Source: Pterobdella sp. o SKG-2022
Taxonomy: Eukaryota; Annelida; Clitellata; Hirudinida; Piscicolidae
DNA: 64,000 nt
NCBI GenBank assembly: GCA_964035795.1
Contig: OZ038322.1
Coordinates: 1,920,479-1,984,478 of the forward strand
Direction: 5' to 3'
In this document: piece by piece, positions 38,101-59,936 of the stretch
How positions within the stretch are numbered: position 1 is the stretch's first letter
How the letters are laid out: every line of letters starts with the position of its first letter
Program-made: the position numbers and the translations under genes
The notes under the pieces: model-generated
Told to the model about the DNA's origin: nothing
Database searches by the model: none
What the model saw: only the letters and a program-made list of their open reading frames with translations

Positions 38101-39261
38101 ACTATGCACTCATACATATCTTCACTAAACAAACAGTTACACTCACTCAATCAAAATAAAGATGGTAGTGCAAATAGTGAATCGAGGGTGTTGACTAGCC
38201 GTGTGATTGGGAGAAAGTTATGGCAGGCTCACCATGTCTTTGAAAAAATTTTCATCAATTACATCAACAATAACAAACCTCAAACCTCCAACAAGATCAA
38301 TTCTTCAAGTATATACAGCAAGGTCAATAATAATTTTGTAACTAACAATTATAATCAAAAAACTAACAAAAATAGCCTTATAATCAGTGGTACTAATAAT
38401 AAATTAATACAAAAAAATGACTCAATGAACCAAAAAGTATCATCATTAAACTTGACATCTCAAAGTCAATTTGTGATGATTCTACCCAAAGTGAGCCAGT
38501 CACAGATACGAACAACCACCCTCATACAACCTCCTCCTATCAAACCCATTTGTATTCAACCACTTCATGATGCTGATGTGTGTGTCATATCAGATGAAGA
38601 AGACGAATATGAGAAGAAGGTTCATAAGACTGTAACTGAGGTCTCTATGCCTCTCTTGAACACTACTGTTAATAACAAATGCATTGTTGGTGCTGGTGAA
38701 AATTTAATTAATATAGCTTACAAAAATATAACAAACGTCGGTAAAAACATGGATGCCTTACAAAACAGAAGAAACATTAAAAGTGGTAATAATCAGTTAT
38801 TAGCCAGTAACCTTTCTCCCCCAAAAGATGATACGAACACGCTACTTCATAAAAAACCTTTAAACAATCTAGAAGCCTCCAGCTCAAACGGCTTCGATAA
38901 CAAAAAAGACAAACTGTGTGATAATAATTTAAACAACAAAAGCAATAAAAATACAAACGGTAGCAACGATACAATCCCCCTAAATGAAGATGATAAGATT
39001 AACGATGAAGATTGTAATAATGCCAGTCATAAAGATAATAAAAATACAAGCAACAAAGATAACCATACCAAGAGCAAGGATAACGATACTAACAGAAAAA
39101 ATAACGACTCTAACAGCATAGATACTAGAAATAACAATAAAACGAAAATGAAGAGCAATATAGAAAAGAAAAACGATAAGGTTGGCAAGAGGAAACGCAA
39201 GAGTGATGCGTTTGGTGAGGTGAGAAGGTCGTCCAGAAGACTTAGTGCCAAAACGCCGTAG
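35198..39261 (+). CDS. ATRX-type ADD-domain protein without a helicase
   Basis: A probable chromatin reader. Exons: 35198-35631, 35713-35876, 37189-37298, 37479-37662, 37721-39261; all junctions are GT-AG and in phase. The N-terminal 200 residues are Ser/Asn/Gln-rich with no domain. The ADD domain follows: a GATA-like finger (HCTACSKQL ... LICKRC), then a PHD-type finger (QCRWCCNGGDLVCCDKC, FCKACIRRNLGRREL, EWRCYVCDPTPLL), closely like ATRX. In this family, ADD domains bind the histone H3 tail unmethylated at K4 with K9me3. The last exon continues for about 480 Asn/Ser/Lys-rich residues, ends with a basic RRSSRRLSAKTP and stops. No SNF2 helicase exon follows before the convergent gene. This resembles the split in Drosophila, where ADD1 and the XNP helicase are separate genes. 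DNMT3-type ADD is less likely because of the GRREL and RCYVCDP context. Confidence 0.9.
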
Positions 39262-39473
39262 CGTGTAATTACCTGGTGTCATTCACTCAAATTTCTTCCA
39301 TCCACCATAACTGCCACTACTTATTTGTATATATATATATATATTAATGTATAAAAGGGCGCCTAGCTATATTCGGAGATTTTCCATATTTTATTTTATG
39401 CATTTTATTATTTTAAAATTATTTGGATGCATGCATTTTTGAGTTAGCAAGGGTTCTCAGACTTGTAAATACA

Positions 39474-39571
39474 TTTATTCACCACCAAGTGCTCGATAGA
39501 TTTGAAAACCGTTTTAAACGAATTTATTGCACGATTTTGACTAGATGCATGATGGTGTCAGTAACAATAAA
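39474..39571. terminator. overlapping poly(A) signals of the convergent ADD and TMEM184 genes
   Basis: The first clear plus-strand AATAAA after the ADD stop is at 39566-39571. On the minus strand an AATAAA (plus-strand TTTATT) lies at 39474-39479, beyond the TMEM184 stop at 39659. If both are used, the two 3'UTRs overlap by about 90 bp or more. Confidence 0.4.
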
Positions 39572-39658
39572 CAACAACAATGTTCAAATATTTCAAATAC
39601 AAATGCTATGATTGTGCTATACAGATAGAAGTGTAGATGGAATGCGTTAATATCAAAA

Positions 39659-48179
<8,521 letters not shown>

Positions 48180-48431
48180 CCAATGATAAATTTATTCTTA
48201 CGACAGATCTATTAGCACCGTTGTCATCGACTTTGATGCGCTTCATTTTATGACTACTTAAAGCAAAATTTTCAAGAAACAACAATTTTATTTGGAATAT
48301 ACTTTTAAAATTAAATACATGAACAAATGAAAAACGAAAAATTTTTTTACCAAAATTTAAAGTATCAAATTTATGAACACGAAACATTCGAACTAGTCAC
48401 AATAAAATTGGAATTGTTTGGTAGCTTGGGT

Positions 48432-51400
48432 TCACCTGCTCTTTTTATCTTCACCATCTTCTTCTTCTAAAGTTGCAATCTGTTCCTCAATGACGTCCAT
48501 TTCTTTGAATTGCTCACCCTGTTTCATCATAAGTTCATGAAACAAGTGGCCACAAAAGACTGATTAATACTTTTAACTGGAAAAACATCTAAGAAAATTT
48601 TTGAAAGTTGAATAGATTTCTAAAAGGCAATTTTATTTGTTTAAAAAACGAAGGATTTCAAAACTAAAAATTCAGGTTGCACTCGCCAATTAAAAAAATA
48701 ATTCTTCAGAGACATCTTGTATCAATTGTCTGTTACTTGTTTTTAAAAATAATTTCACAAAAAAAAATTCAACTTTGCATAATTAATTAGTCTAATGAAT
48801 TATGCAAAGATTGTCGAAAATTTTAGTTGAATAAAAAAGTAGCAAAACATTGCCTTTTTTTGTGGTTATTTTTAAAAGTATGAATGTACTTTTTCTAGAA
48901 GGAAACTTACATTTTTGTTATGGTGTAGTTTGTTGGGAGGGCCTCGGTCAGAACTGAAGTCACATATGCACACTATCAACTGCATCATTTTGAATATTTC
49001 ATATTTTTGATTTCTCAATGTTTTGTTGGATATGAATGATATTAATTTACTATGACGTACTCTATTTTGCTGTCTCTATAAACATTAGCGCTTATTCACC
49101 CATAGTAGTAGGTAAGACGATTAATTCATAATCGCTATTTTTAAAAACATCTCAGTGTACTCATGAACAATATTCAACAATTTATAACATCGATTTATGA
49201 GAGAAGTTTAGTACGTTTATTAAGCAAAACCAGCTAGAATTTTCGATAAGTTTAGTCTTGAATCATTAGCAAATTCATTCTATAAATGTACTAAAATTCT
49301 TTTATAAGTCGACGTTAAAAATTGTTGAACATTATAGTATTAGGTTGTAATGCTGTGCGTGTCTCAGCAACTCAGTGTTTGACTAACTCTTTACTACTCA
49401 ACTTAAAAGTGCATCGTGAGTGGAAAAGATGTTACTCTGAAGATTTTTATAAGACTAAGTCAACTTGAAAATCATTGGAATACAAGATCTACTGTTTCTA
49501 TATGACAGATTTCCATGACGTTCTCAACTAGGATAATCTGCCAAGCCAAATGAAAACAAAACCAATCTGCTGACACCTACTACCAGCATCAATTTTTCTC
49601 CAGGTAATAAAAGAAAGCAATTTTTAACGACTGGCACTAAATTGGTTTTAATTGAAAGTCATCACCAGAACTCAAACGATGGACAAAAATTACTTTCTTT
49701 TTACTATAGCTTCAATTGCTGCTGCCATTTTATCCTCATCGTTTATCATCTTCATGCCCTTAGATGTAAAACATATTCTTAAAACATGGCACTTCTGAAC
49801 TTTATTATTTATGATTCAACTAAATTAACCAGCCTGATATTAAAGACATTCGTGTGATTTATTATTCTTCTGGTAAACTCATAGTAAGATCGTCATAAGA
49901 ATATGAATTCCACCAAAAGTTGTCGACTCGAACTACCGCTTGATGACGCCCAGTGCAGATAAATTTAATAAGCAGGCGAGTGAAGTGTGCTATGAAATTT
50001 GAATTAAAATAACCTTCAACGCATATTCATGAAGGGTATCACTATAGTTATAATAGAAATTCTCAAAAATTAGTTATTAGAAGTTTTTCAAAGAAACCAC
50101 TCAACTCCCCCAGTAACTGGGAAATAGACAAAAAACGGTTTAAATACTAATATATCATATTTTTAAAAATAAACCATTTCAATTCGTTGGCTCGTATAGT
50201 AAATTTTAATGGTTGATAAATTAACGTGAAAAGCTCTTCGTAGAACTACGCACACAACTAGGCACCGAATGACACAAAAAATTTTAGAAACTGCAAAAAA
50301 AATATAAATAGCATGATACCAGTCCGAAAAAGAGTCCACAGAGGATGGTGACAACAGCGAAGACCAGGTAGGCAGTCCATGAGGGTAAGGAGTATGTGGA
50401 GGTCATCAACATGTGCAGATCCTGTGTGGTCAAAAGATTTAGATTGCTCATACATTTTCAAAAAATTAATCGAAGTATAAAACCTTGAGAAGAGCTGAGA
50501 AAGAGAAAAAGTACCCCAGAAAAGACATGCTGTTGTGACGTCATTGTCATTTTTTATTATAAATAGCCGACATTTCAAAGTTGAAATATTCAATTTAACA
50601 GAATATGGAAAAATGTCTTACATGGAAAAACTTAAACTATTTGAAAAATATTGATGTATTACGAAAAAATAAGTGCTCTAACTCAATTTCTTAAACTTAT
50701 ATATCTATCAAGAAAAATTTGGAATGTCGCTGGTTTGTTTTTTTTTGAGACACCAGATTCTTGATACTCTAATTTTTTGTCGACCAGCAGCTTTCAAGGT
50801 TCAATACAACTGTATAAAGCTATTCGTGAGCGGTATGTATCAATTAAATTATATTTAATATTCATAGGGTTAGAAAATTTATGGAACCTGAACGAGGTGG
50901 GAGACTTGTACCAAGGAATCGAATCCACTTGTTGCCATCCCCCACTCACAAATTTTGTCATGCCATTCTCTGATCGTTCACCAGAGTAGATCCTAAATTC
51001 ACCATCTTTCACACTTTTGGGGAGATGAATATTATCAATTTCTTGTAATTTCACATGATGAATTGATCAACTTCAATTGAATTGTTGTATTATAGTGAAA
51101 TTATGGTTGGAATGACTTTTTATACATAGAAGTCACTTACTCAATAATTTTTACTTTCTTATATTCATATATCTCTAAAAGAACTTGAGAAAACTTTGGA
51201 GAAATGATCATAATTCAAAAAAGAAAATATGCCATTGTTGAAATGGTCTTAACTTTAAACAAATACCTAGTGTCAAGAACAAGTGATGCATGCTAAAACT
51301 TTTGATGGTACAAAGTGAAACAGTCAACCTTTTCACATAAAAACATTAAGTAGGTTAAAAACCGTCATCAGTGAAAAAAATTGAATAATTTAGTCAAATT

Positions 51401-54400
51401 TACTGGTTCTTGAGTCAGTTTAATGCTTAGAAGACTTCAATAAAAACGTCCAGAATAGAAGAGACGTCAGAAAAAAGACAGAAATGAATCGATTGTGCGG
51501 CAGTTCTTTCCTCTTGTTGTATGGAGTTGACATCTGTTAGAAAGCTAAACCATTTCTACACTTCTCAAGAAAATATTTTCAATGAAATAATAAGATTTCC
51601 CCCCTCTCGATGTTGCACCACTTTGACGTGGTAAGACGGCTTGTGTGTCCCAGTGACTCCAAGGCTATATGAGCGGGGCTTTAGCTACTGGAAGGTTCAG
51701 GGAGAGCTGGAAATTTATGACGCGTTGCAGCCAAATTCATCAAAGAGCTGCAGGGCTAAAGACCCATCCTTACTCAGAAACACTCATAAAAATCCTAGAT
51801 TGCTCTCACACAATTCTGTTTTTCTGCGAACATGGAATGTGAAAACACTCTGAGAGACAAGAAGATGTGCACAAGCAGCGAAGGAAATACAGATACAACC
51901 TCACACTCATGGACATGTGCGAAGTACGTTGGACTGGTCATGGAAAGACCAAATTGCAGAGAAGGGAGACGTTGCTCTTTTCAGGCATAAAAGAAGAACG
52001 CCATAAAGCTGGTGTAGAACTCCTTTTGTCCAAAAAAGCGGCTGAGAGTTTGCTGGAATGGAATTCTGTCAGACCGCATCATCACAGCACGCTTACAACG
52101 GTGGAAGACCAACTAGCGACGTGGAAGAAACATTTCAAGTTCTAAATCGACCTGCATCAGAGCAAAGATCTCAACTGAATTCGGGCGATCCACTCGACTT
52201 CAACATTGGAGAGATCACCAAAGAAGAAATTCACAAAGCCCTCAGTAGTTTTAAAAACGGAAAAGCCGCTGGCCCACACAACATCCCAATGAAGGCGTTG
52301 AAAGAAGGAGGAACGGGCATCATTAACCATCTGCATCAATTGCTTAATCTGACATGGGCAACAGAGAAGATACCAACAGAGTGGAGCAAAAGACTATTAG
52401 TGAAACTTCCCAAACACGGTGACCTTTCTCAGTGCGGCAAATGGCGAGGAATTACACTGCTGTCCATCCCCAGCAAGTCTTATCAAAAATCATCTTGGAG
52501 CGAATGAAAGATGCCATCGACAATGTGCTGAGAGATGAACAAGCTGGCTTCAGAAAGGAACGTTCTTGTGCCGACCAGATTGTGACCCTCAGAATCATAG
52601 TGGTACAATCCATCGAATGGCAGTCATCCCTCTACACGTGCTTCATTGATTTTGAGAAGGCGTTTAATAGTGTTGACAGAGAATCAATCTAGAACATACT
52701 TCTCCATCATGGTGTCAAGTTTTTCGACATCATTAAAGCACGTTATGAAGGGTTTTCATGTCAATTCATCCATGCCGGAAAACTCTCTGAAAAGCTTTGA
52801 AATTTCTTCCACAGTTAGATGGGGCTGCCTACTGTCTCCACTATTTTTTCTTTTCGTGCTAGACTGGATGACAAAAAAGGCCTATAGAAATTCCGGGCAT
52901 CCAAGGACTCTCACGTCGAAACTAAAAGACCTTGCATGACACCGTTTGCAAGACATGCAAGAGAAAGTGAGAAATCTTGAAACCACAGCACAAAAGGTTG
53001 ATCTTAAAATTAGCCATGAAAAGATCAAGTTACTGCGCATTAAGAACCAACAAAAGAGCCCAGTTACCGTCTCCGGGAAAGCAGTAACAGACGTCGACGA
53101 CTTCGTGTATTTAGGTAGCAAGATCAGCCAAACGGGAGGTACAGATGAAAACATCAAAGTTAGGCTGAAGAAAGCTCGATAAGCATTTGACATGTTAAGA
53201 CCCGTGTAGAGAGCGATCAACACCAACACGGCAAAAATGCAAACCTTCGTCAATGGCTGCCTTCGACAGATCCTTCGATTGAGGTGGTCTGACAGAGTGC
53301 CGAACGCCGAGATACGGACTTTCACAAATCAACAACTAGTGAATGTCCAAGTCAAGCGGCGAAATTGGCAATGGGTCGGCCACACCTTACGAAGAGTCTG
53401 GAAATATTACCAGACAGACCCTTGAATTGAACCCGCAAGGGAAAAAAAGGAGAGGACGTCCAAAGCAGACCTGAAGAAGAAGTCTAAACTGTGAACTGCG
53501 AAACTCTGGCTTAACATGGGAAGAAGCCAAAACTAGCGCCAGAGACAGAGGGAGATGGAAGAAAGTTGTTGAGGCCCTATGCTCCCTTAGGAGTTTGAAA
53601 GACTAATAATAACAATAAAAAAAAAATAATAATAACAATAATAATAATAATAAATAAGATTTCTCCCACTATGGTTTAACTGAACAAATTTGACTAGCCT
53701 CCATACTATATTAACCCAGTTGAAACTGTGTCTTAAAGTCTCCTTAAATACAGTTTGGTTTGCAACGATAAAAGATGGCGATGCATAATGCCAAATTGCA
53801 AACGAAAACATGCTCTGAAGCTCATTATTCAGGGATAGAGATCAGCTAAATGACAACCATTCATGGGCCGAGAACATTTGAAGAGTGGATTAGTACAGCT
53901 GATGATTCTTTTAAATTGTACAGTAATAACGACTATAGAATCCATCGGCTTCAGATAAGTTGAATGTCACATTCAAGACATTGTCGTTAGAATATAATAA
54001 CTTGACAATCAATCAATCAAGAAAATAATGTATAGCAAATAAGCTGTTGTTGCAATACTAAAAATGATGCAACTAACTGGTACAAGGTGGGTAAGGACAT
54101 GATCAAAAACCTGCCGCTTAGACCTGTTTCAATATGGTTTGAAAAATCCTTGTAGATACAATTGAAATGTTCATTCAATAATTCATTGGCAACATCAACA
54201 CCTCTAATCAATCAAATCCTTTTTATAGCCATTTTATTCACCAAGGTTAGACCTTTTCATTCAAAGCAATTAAGAAGATCTACACAAACTGTGTCTAAAT
54301 TTCTTTTTATTCAATGCAAACTTTTGAGAGTTTTATGGAGAAAAAAATTTGATAGTAAAAGTTTTATGTTGAAAAATTTTAAAAAGACATTTTTATAGAC

Positions 54401-56286
54401 TCTATAAAAAAATGATTTTTCAAAAGAATCCTATCTTCACAACTATATGATGTAATCCTCACAACAAAACTCTATAAGGTCATCAGAATCAATAATGTCA
54501 CTTCATATAGCTCCAAATAAGTAATGTTTCATAAATAGATTATTAAATAAGTTTATAAATCTTTACTTTTCAAAAAAAAAGCTTTGTAACCTTTTAATGC
54601 TTTCATAAAAATGCACGGTTTATTTTTTTGTGAATTTTGTTTCAACACAAGGCATACAATGTCTCTAAAAAATGTTCATATTTTGAAGAGTGATACAGCT
54701 AGAAACACTCTTAGTGCTGCAAACAGAGATTAAAAGCTTTATTCAAATGAGAAAACAAAGATCTATATGAATTAAGAATAATTTTTTTTAAACAAGTCTC
54801 TAGCACAAAGAGATGATGAACCCTCAATACACCAGTTGATGCTCCAAACAGAAGCCAAACTTCCTTTGCCAATATAGCTCTAGTAAGTCATTAAGTTTCT
54901 CAATTGTGGTTTGTGTGCATAACTCAAACTGAATTTTTTTATTTGAAACAAATCCTTTTGAACTCAGATTATCAAATGCTTTGTTATTCAGAGTTTTGTT
55001 TGAATTACTTGCAATCCAAGCTAATTAAATTCATGTTAAATATATATTCATTGGTTTTGTGAAAATTTTTAATCAAATTTTTCATTTTGCTTAAAGCACT
55101 TGTTACAAACATCATCATCATCATCTTCATGTAGACCACAATCAAATGTCAATGTCTTTGTTCTTCTAATACACCCTATCATTGATAGCTAGTTCTAAAT
55201 CTTCTTTATCAAGATTGGTATCATCAGCTAATTGGTTAATAAAATTTTGAGCTGGTCTTTCCCCAGTATTTTTACCACATTTTGGTTCTCATAGCATCAA
55301 TTTGTGTACAAACATAATTTATAATGAAACTAGTGCCAACTATACTTCAACACAAAATTTTAAATTTAAAATAACTTATGCTTTATGAACTGCCCAAATA
55401 TAGGAGTACCCTTTCTCACAAATCAATTGCAAAACTGGAACCCCGGTAAAAGGCAATTGAATGGTCAATTACACACTTACTCTTTGAAATGAAATATATG
55501 GGAAACAAGAATATTTGCATTGTATAAAACCATCAACACTACTCACATTTAGCTTCAAAAGTTCATCATTACAAGAGTGCATAATGAGCATATTTTAATT
55601 TTGAAAAGATTTTTACATCATTTTGATTATTTTATACTATTAGTTACTCAGTTCAAACCATAAACTTCATATGAAACACAATTTTTCAATTTCTAATACA
55701 AAGAAAGTCAAAAATGTTGGAATGATAACAATTTAATGACTTTATGAAAAAACATAGAATCAACAATTTGAAATATATTCATCCTCACACAATCAAACTT
55801 CAATTATAAACTATAAAAACATTGAAATTCTGTCAATCATCACAAACCTGGGTTAAATGTCACATCACAAGAAGCAACACAAAATCCATTTTCATGGGAT
55901 TTTTGAGCCAGTTTTTTCCATGTTGTTTGCAGTGCATTACAGGCTGGACACCATGGCGCATAACTAATCAAAAGTTTGAAAAAATTTATTTATTTTATTA
56001 GAAAATACCAAAATTTTTACATAGTTATTTGAATATAAATTTTATTAACCATTTGAAAATAGAAAGAGTAAATCCTTTTTAAAATTGAACAGATGAAAAT
56101 ATCATATAAGCTAAACAATTTTTTAAAAATTAAAATGACTTACAATTTGACCATCCAATTTCCTTGAAGTATTATTGTCCAATTACTTAGAGTGATATCA
56201 ACCGGCTCACCATTACAAGCCGGCTTGCTATAAACTAACTTATTTGTCAAAAGAAATAAAATAACACAGAAATTTTGAAAAATCAT
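48432..56286 (-). CDS. TMX1-like transmembrane thioredoxin (ER protein disulfide isomerase family)
   Basis: Core exons in transcript order: 56286-56144, 55963-55848, 54123-54078, 51013-50888, 50529-50484, 50421-50320, all phase-matched. It begins with a signal peptide (MIFQNFCVILFLLTNKLVYS). The thioredoxin fold follows: NWMVKFYAPWCPAC with the WCPAC active site, CDVTFNPGLSGRF, the cis-proline loop SLPTLYH, VKDGEFRIYSGER, FVSGGWQQVDSI. A transmembrane helix (SWTAYLVFAVVTILCGLFFGL) follows after a hydrophobic re-entry. WCPAC with a single C-terminal helix is typical of TMX1, which oxidises or reduces membrane-bound ER clients. The cytosolic tail is unsettled: candidate terminal exons are 49758-49690 (GMKMINDED.. 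IVKRK, in phase) and 48559-48432 (KEMDVIEEQ ... EEEDGEDKKSR, acidic as in TMX1, but needing an unfound exon for phase). LINE scraps lie in its introns. Confidence 0.88.
49233..49258 (+). repeat. 26-bp exact inverted match to 45257-45282
   Basis: Partner of the copy at 45257-45282, in the putative last TMX1 intron. See that entry for the shared core. Confidence 0.5.
51600..53605 (+). mobile_element. LINE, nearly full length but broken, in a TMX1 intron
   Basis: A leader (51617-51850) is followed by an endonuclease scrap (MCEVRWTGHGKTKLQ, 51930). After a deletion the RT region follows: FKNGKAAGPHNIPMKAL, WSKRLLVKLPKHGD, RDEQAGFRKERSCADQIVTL, CFIDFEKAFNSVDRESI, then FADDLA-like and VDDFVYLGSKISQTGG, and the tail NWQWVGHTLRR and RDRGRWKKVV. 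Several stops and frame changes break it. It ends in an AAT-rich microsatellite, as RTE-like elements often do. Opposite strand to TMX1. Confidence 0.8.
53605..53655 (+). repeat. (AAT)n tract at the LINE 3' end
   Basis: AATAATAACAATAAAAA and repeated AATAAT units follow directly after the final codons of the LINE at 51.6-53.6 kb. This fits a simple-repeat 3' terminus of the element. Confidence 0.7.
55135..55300 (-). mobile_element. LINE tail scrap
   Basis: The minus strand reads ERPAQNFINQLADDTNLDKE followed by DLELAINDRVY, a stop where Trp is expected, and KNKDI. This matches the R.RP...F...L..D......L..A..DR..W end of non-LTR ORFs. It lies in the TMX1 intron between 55848 and 54123. Confidence 0.5.
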
Positions 56287-59200
56287 TTTTAGAGATAACC
56301 ATTCATTAATTTAAATTATATATATTTCAAAAAAGTTAACTACAAGCTACGTTTTAAAAAGATAATGTGCGTGAATATTTCAAAAATTCTTTTCTAATAT
56401 TGACATTCGTTTGTATTTCAGCTAATCACAATTTTAAAATTATTTTTTTCAAATAATTTTTGACTTCAATGAAGTTAAAATAATTTCTACTAATAGTTAA
56501 TCAAAAACGTGTCTAATTCAAAACTAATATTTAGTTTGATTATAGTTTTGAAATTGTAACTTATATAAATTAGATTTCTATGTAAATAAAAAAATCTGGT
56601 TTATAATTCTAAATTTTCGTTTCAAAGAATTCTTGCAAAGCCGAGTTCAATGCATAGATTACGCATGCGTACTTGTCTAATTTACATATTTTATTAGCAA
56701 ACACAAATTTATAGCTAATTAAATTTTGAATAAAATTCATAAACTAATTTTTTACGTCCACTCAACGTTTTACTATAATTGGTTTGAAGCTACACACACA
56801 GTTTGAAAAATTCATGCAGAATATTTTGATAGGTGAGAGAAAAATCTCAAACTTCAAATAACTTATGATTTTAATTTTTCATAAATAATAAACTAAATAA
56901 AAAGATTGTTGCAGTTTATACGACTCTTTCGAACTATTGAAAAAGACAGAAAAGATCATGTCTGATTTAATTTAATTGACGGCACTGGTTTTGAGAACCC
57001 AATCTCAACATGAAAATATTCACTGATGACTCAGAAAAAAAAATTTGATAAAAAATGTAAAATTCAGAATAGTTTTTTCAAGATATTGAGAAAAGATATG
57101 GTAGTAGACAATAGTTTAACAATGAACAACTAAAATAGCCTAATACGAAATGATTCAATCGCTTACATGAACAACACGAAGCTTCTCGTATCTTAATTAC
57201 TCTATGAAGAAAAACCCACATACAAAAGCTCACCAAAAAATGCTCCAATGAAACTAAAAATGAACTAATTTAATTCTGAATTTTCATGAACATCACCAAT
57301 TTTGTGTTGATTTGTCAAAATGGGTAATCAAGGCATGAATGTATTTGAGCCGTTAATTTTCAAAATTTTTCTTCTAAAAGTCTCATTTCTATTTCACAGC
57401 CATCACTATGGTTTTAAAGATTAATTTTGTAAATTTATGCTGTAAAACTGTTTCGTTTGAATTCAAATATTGTTTGCACACAGAAAGGAGTTTGAAACCT
57501 ACTACTTTTTTATTCAGCAGTCCTTTGGCAGATAGCCAACAATGTTAAGGATCGGCTGAATCATGCATGTTTGATGAAAATAATAATTGCTTCGACAACG
57601 CTATAAGCCGATAATTTTTTTTTTAAACTTCCATCAACTTTATTTCCTCTGTGCGTCTTTAGTTTAAAATCTTACAAGAAGGTCTTTTTTTTTTGTTAAT
57701 TTAATTCATTTCCAATATACTCTTGAAAGTCTTTTAGTGTTTAAAAAAACAATGCTCAAAAACAAATGAAGATGTTGCTGGTTTGTGCAAATAAACCATT
57801 GCTTCTAAGCGATATTTCACTTCTTTAAATGCTTTGATACAACAGCTATTTAAAAATTATTTTCTATGTGCTCAAAGTCAAATGTGTTTTTGACAACTTC
57901 GCGGATCATCAATGGAGGTCTGAAATAATGTCTCTACATTATGCACGATTAATTCAAAATAGTTTTCTCTATTCTTTCATTCAGTTATTATAAACAGCAT
58001 CTTTCATCACTAACTCATTAAATATCTTGGAATTTAAAGCTGCAATTGTCATCTAAAACCTTCTGAAAAAGTTATCAATCCCAGTTGAGGAGAATCAATA
58101 ATTAATTAATAAATAATAAACCACTATTATTCATGGTCAACAGTTACTTATTTATTGGCCTTTTTCACATGAGTTTTCAAAAAATCATGTGCTAACACTT
58201 AATTCGGTCATTATACTTTTGAGTTGTATATATAAGTCATATTTGTTGAATATTTCCATAGTTTCAACTAATTTTGAGAAAGACATTCTACAAAATAAGT
58301 CGACTTCACGCTATGAGACATCCCAAAAATAAAAATTGCTTATGTGTTCAAGTTGGTTATATCATTCACCACTTGAGAAAACACATACAATACACCCTCT
58401 CATAAACATACAAACTTAAGCATACAAACACAAACTTACACATACACACATAAGCACACACACATGAACACCCTCAAATGAACATACACATATAAACACA
58501 CGCACACATAGACATACACACACAAATAAACCCTTCTACATGTAAAGCTTTCACATATTTTCATGTGAAGAGCACACAGGCAGATATGCGTATATATGTA
58601 TAGTTATAATAAAAAACATACATATAGGCTTATATACGTTAAAATCACCTGTAAAATGAATCCTTGGGTTGACTTAAAGACAGTGAAGCGTTAACAGAAC
58701 AACATTATTACCAGCATACAGATTAATTTCAAGCTGTTTTTGCTCAAAAATGACACTTTTGGACTAGAATTTCAATTCATAGTTACTATATATGTGTTTT
58801 GTTACAGACTTTTATTTGGATGACTACATGGATGTTTGCTTTTGTTTGACAAGAAATTTTAAGCGGAATATCTAACGTTTTTAGATTGATACTAGTATTG
58901 TGAAGAATAAAACAGAGGCAAAAGCTTCAAAACCATAATACAACAGCATACACTTGAATAATACGTTGGGATAGTTGGAATTGTTTTGAAACTTTTGCAA
59001 GTATCATACTAGCCAAAAATATCACTGGGATGAGAGTTTGAAGATACAACAAAGCATTGCAACAAGTTGTGCTTCAACACTCCACTCTGCACAACAACGT
59101 TTTGACTTGTTAATAATATCTTACCACGCTTGCTTATCTTACCAGTATTTTATTCTTTCTCTTGTAATCTACATCATCACTATCCATTACTTCTCTCTGA

Positions 59201-59291
59201 TACATAATTCATTTGCTATCACTTGGTGTTTCTAATGGGTGGATGCAACAAACACAAAGAAATCCAATGAAACAAACACAATATAAGTATT
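56287..59291. other. intergenic region between TMX1 and the carboxypeptidase exon
   Basis: Three kb of AT-rich sequence. I see no coding signature. The TMX1 promoter is expected just right of 56286. A CA-rich imperfect tract (ACACAT/ACAAAC variants) runs over about 58380-58530. Confidence 0.5.
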
Positions 59292-59559
59292 ATGCTCACA
59301 CAACCAACTCTTTCGCCATTCAATCTGCAACCCTCATGTGCAACACTGACGCTAAATTATCCACCAAGAACTCGCTCAACTACACAAAACATATTAAAAC
59401 TCTTAGCAATATTTTTTTTTTTATTTCCAATCGTGAGTAATTTACGACAGCCATCTTTCCGTTACCACAACAACAAATGGGTGGGGAGATACCTCAAGAA
59501 AGTAGCCAGAACGTACCCCACCATCTCTCATCTCTACTCCATTGGCAAGTCCGTTAAAG
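59292..59559 (+). CDS. first exon of an M14 metallocarboxypeptidase (D/E/M/N type)
   Basis: From ATG 59292 the frame gives 31 polar residues, then a signal-peptide-like core (ILKLLAIFFFLFPIVS). Next comes PSFRYHNNKWVGRYLKKVA and TYPTISHLYSIGKSVKG, the N-terminal block of carboxypeptidases of the N/E subfamily (F.YH....L......P....LYSIG.SV.G). A donor G|GTGCTT at 59559/59560 leaves phase 1. The zinc ligands (HxxE, H) would be in later exons; none is seen in the remaining 4.4 kb, which is filled by repeats and LINEs. It could be the start of an intact gene with a long first intron, or a stranded exon. The 47-residue leader is long, so the true start may differ. Confidence 0.75.
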
Positions 59560-59828
59560 GTGCTTGTCTCAAGATATTTGGATTTGATGTTACTAAAATT
59601 TATGTTATTTTATTTCAATTCATAAATGCTTTCCAAGAAGTTTGATGAAATATGTGAACAAAGAAGTCACCATGCTTTCTTGTGAGAATTTTAACATGTA
59701 AAAAATATAAAAATTTTTGTTTTTTAAACTTTACTTTTCAATTATATCGCTAAACATCGAATGAGCTTATATATTTTACATTCATTTTTGAATTATTTTT
59801 ATAGCTTCAGAAACAAACTTGACTTTTC

Positions 59829-59936
59829 AAACAAACAAACAAACAAGCAAACAAACAAACAAAAAAAACACACACACACACAAACAAACACAAACAAACA
59901 CACACAAATACACACGCACACACACACACACACACG
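59829..59936 (+). repeat. (CAAA)n then (CA)n simple repeat
   Basis: CAAACAAACAAACAAACAAG units grade into ACACACACACAC with interspersed AAAC, about 110 bp, in the first intron of the carboxypeptidase model. Confidence 0.85.

Noticed and set aside
38777..39282. Minus ORFs opposite the ADD last exon
   Set aside because: Shadows of Asn/Lys-rich codons on the plus strand, giving hydrophobic strings that look like membrane proteins.
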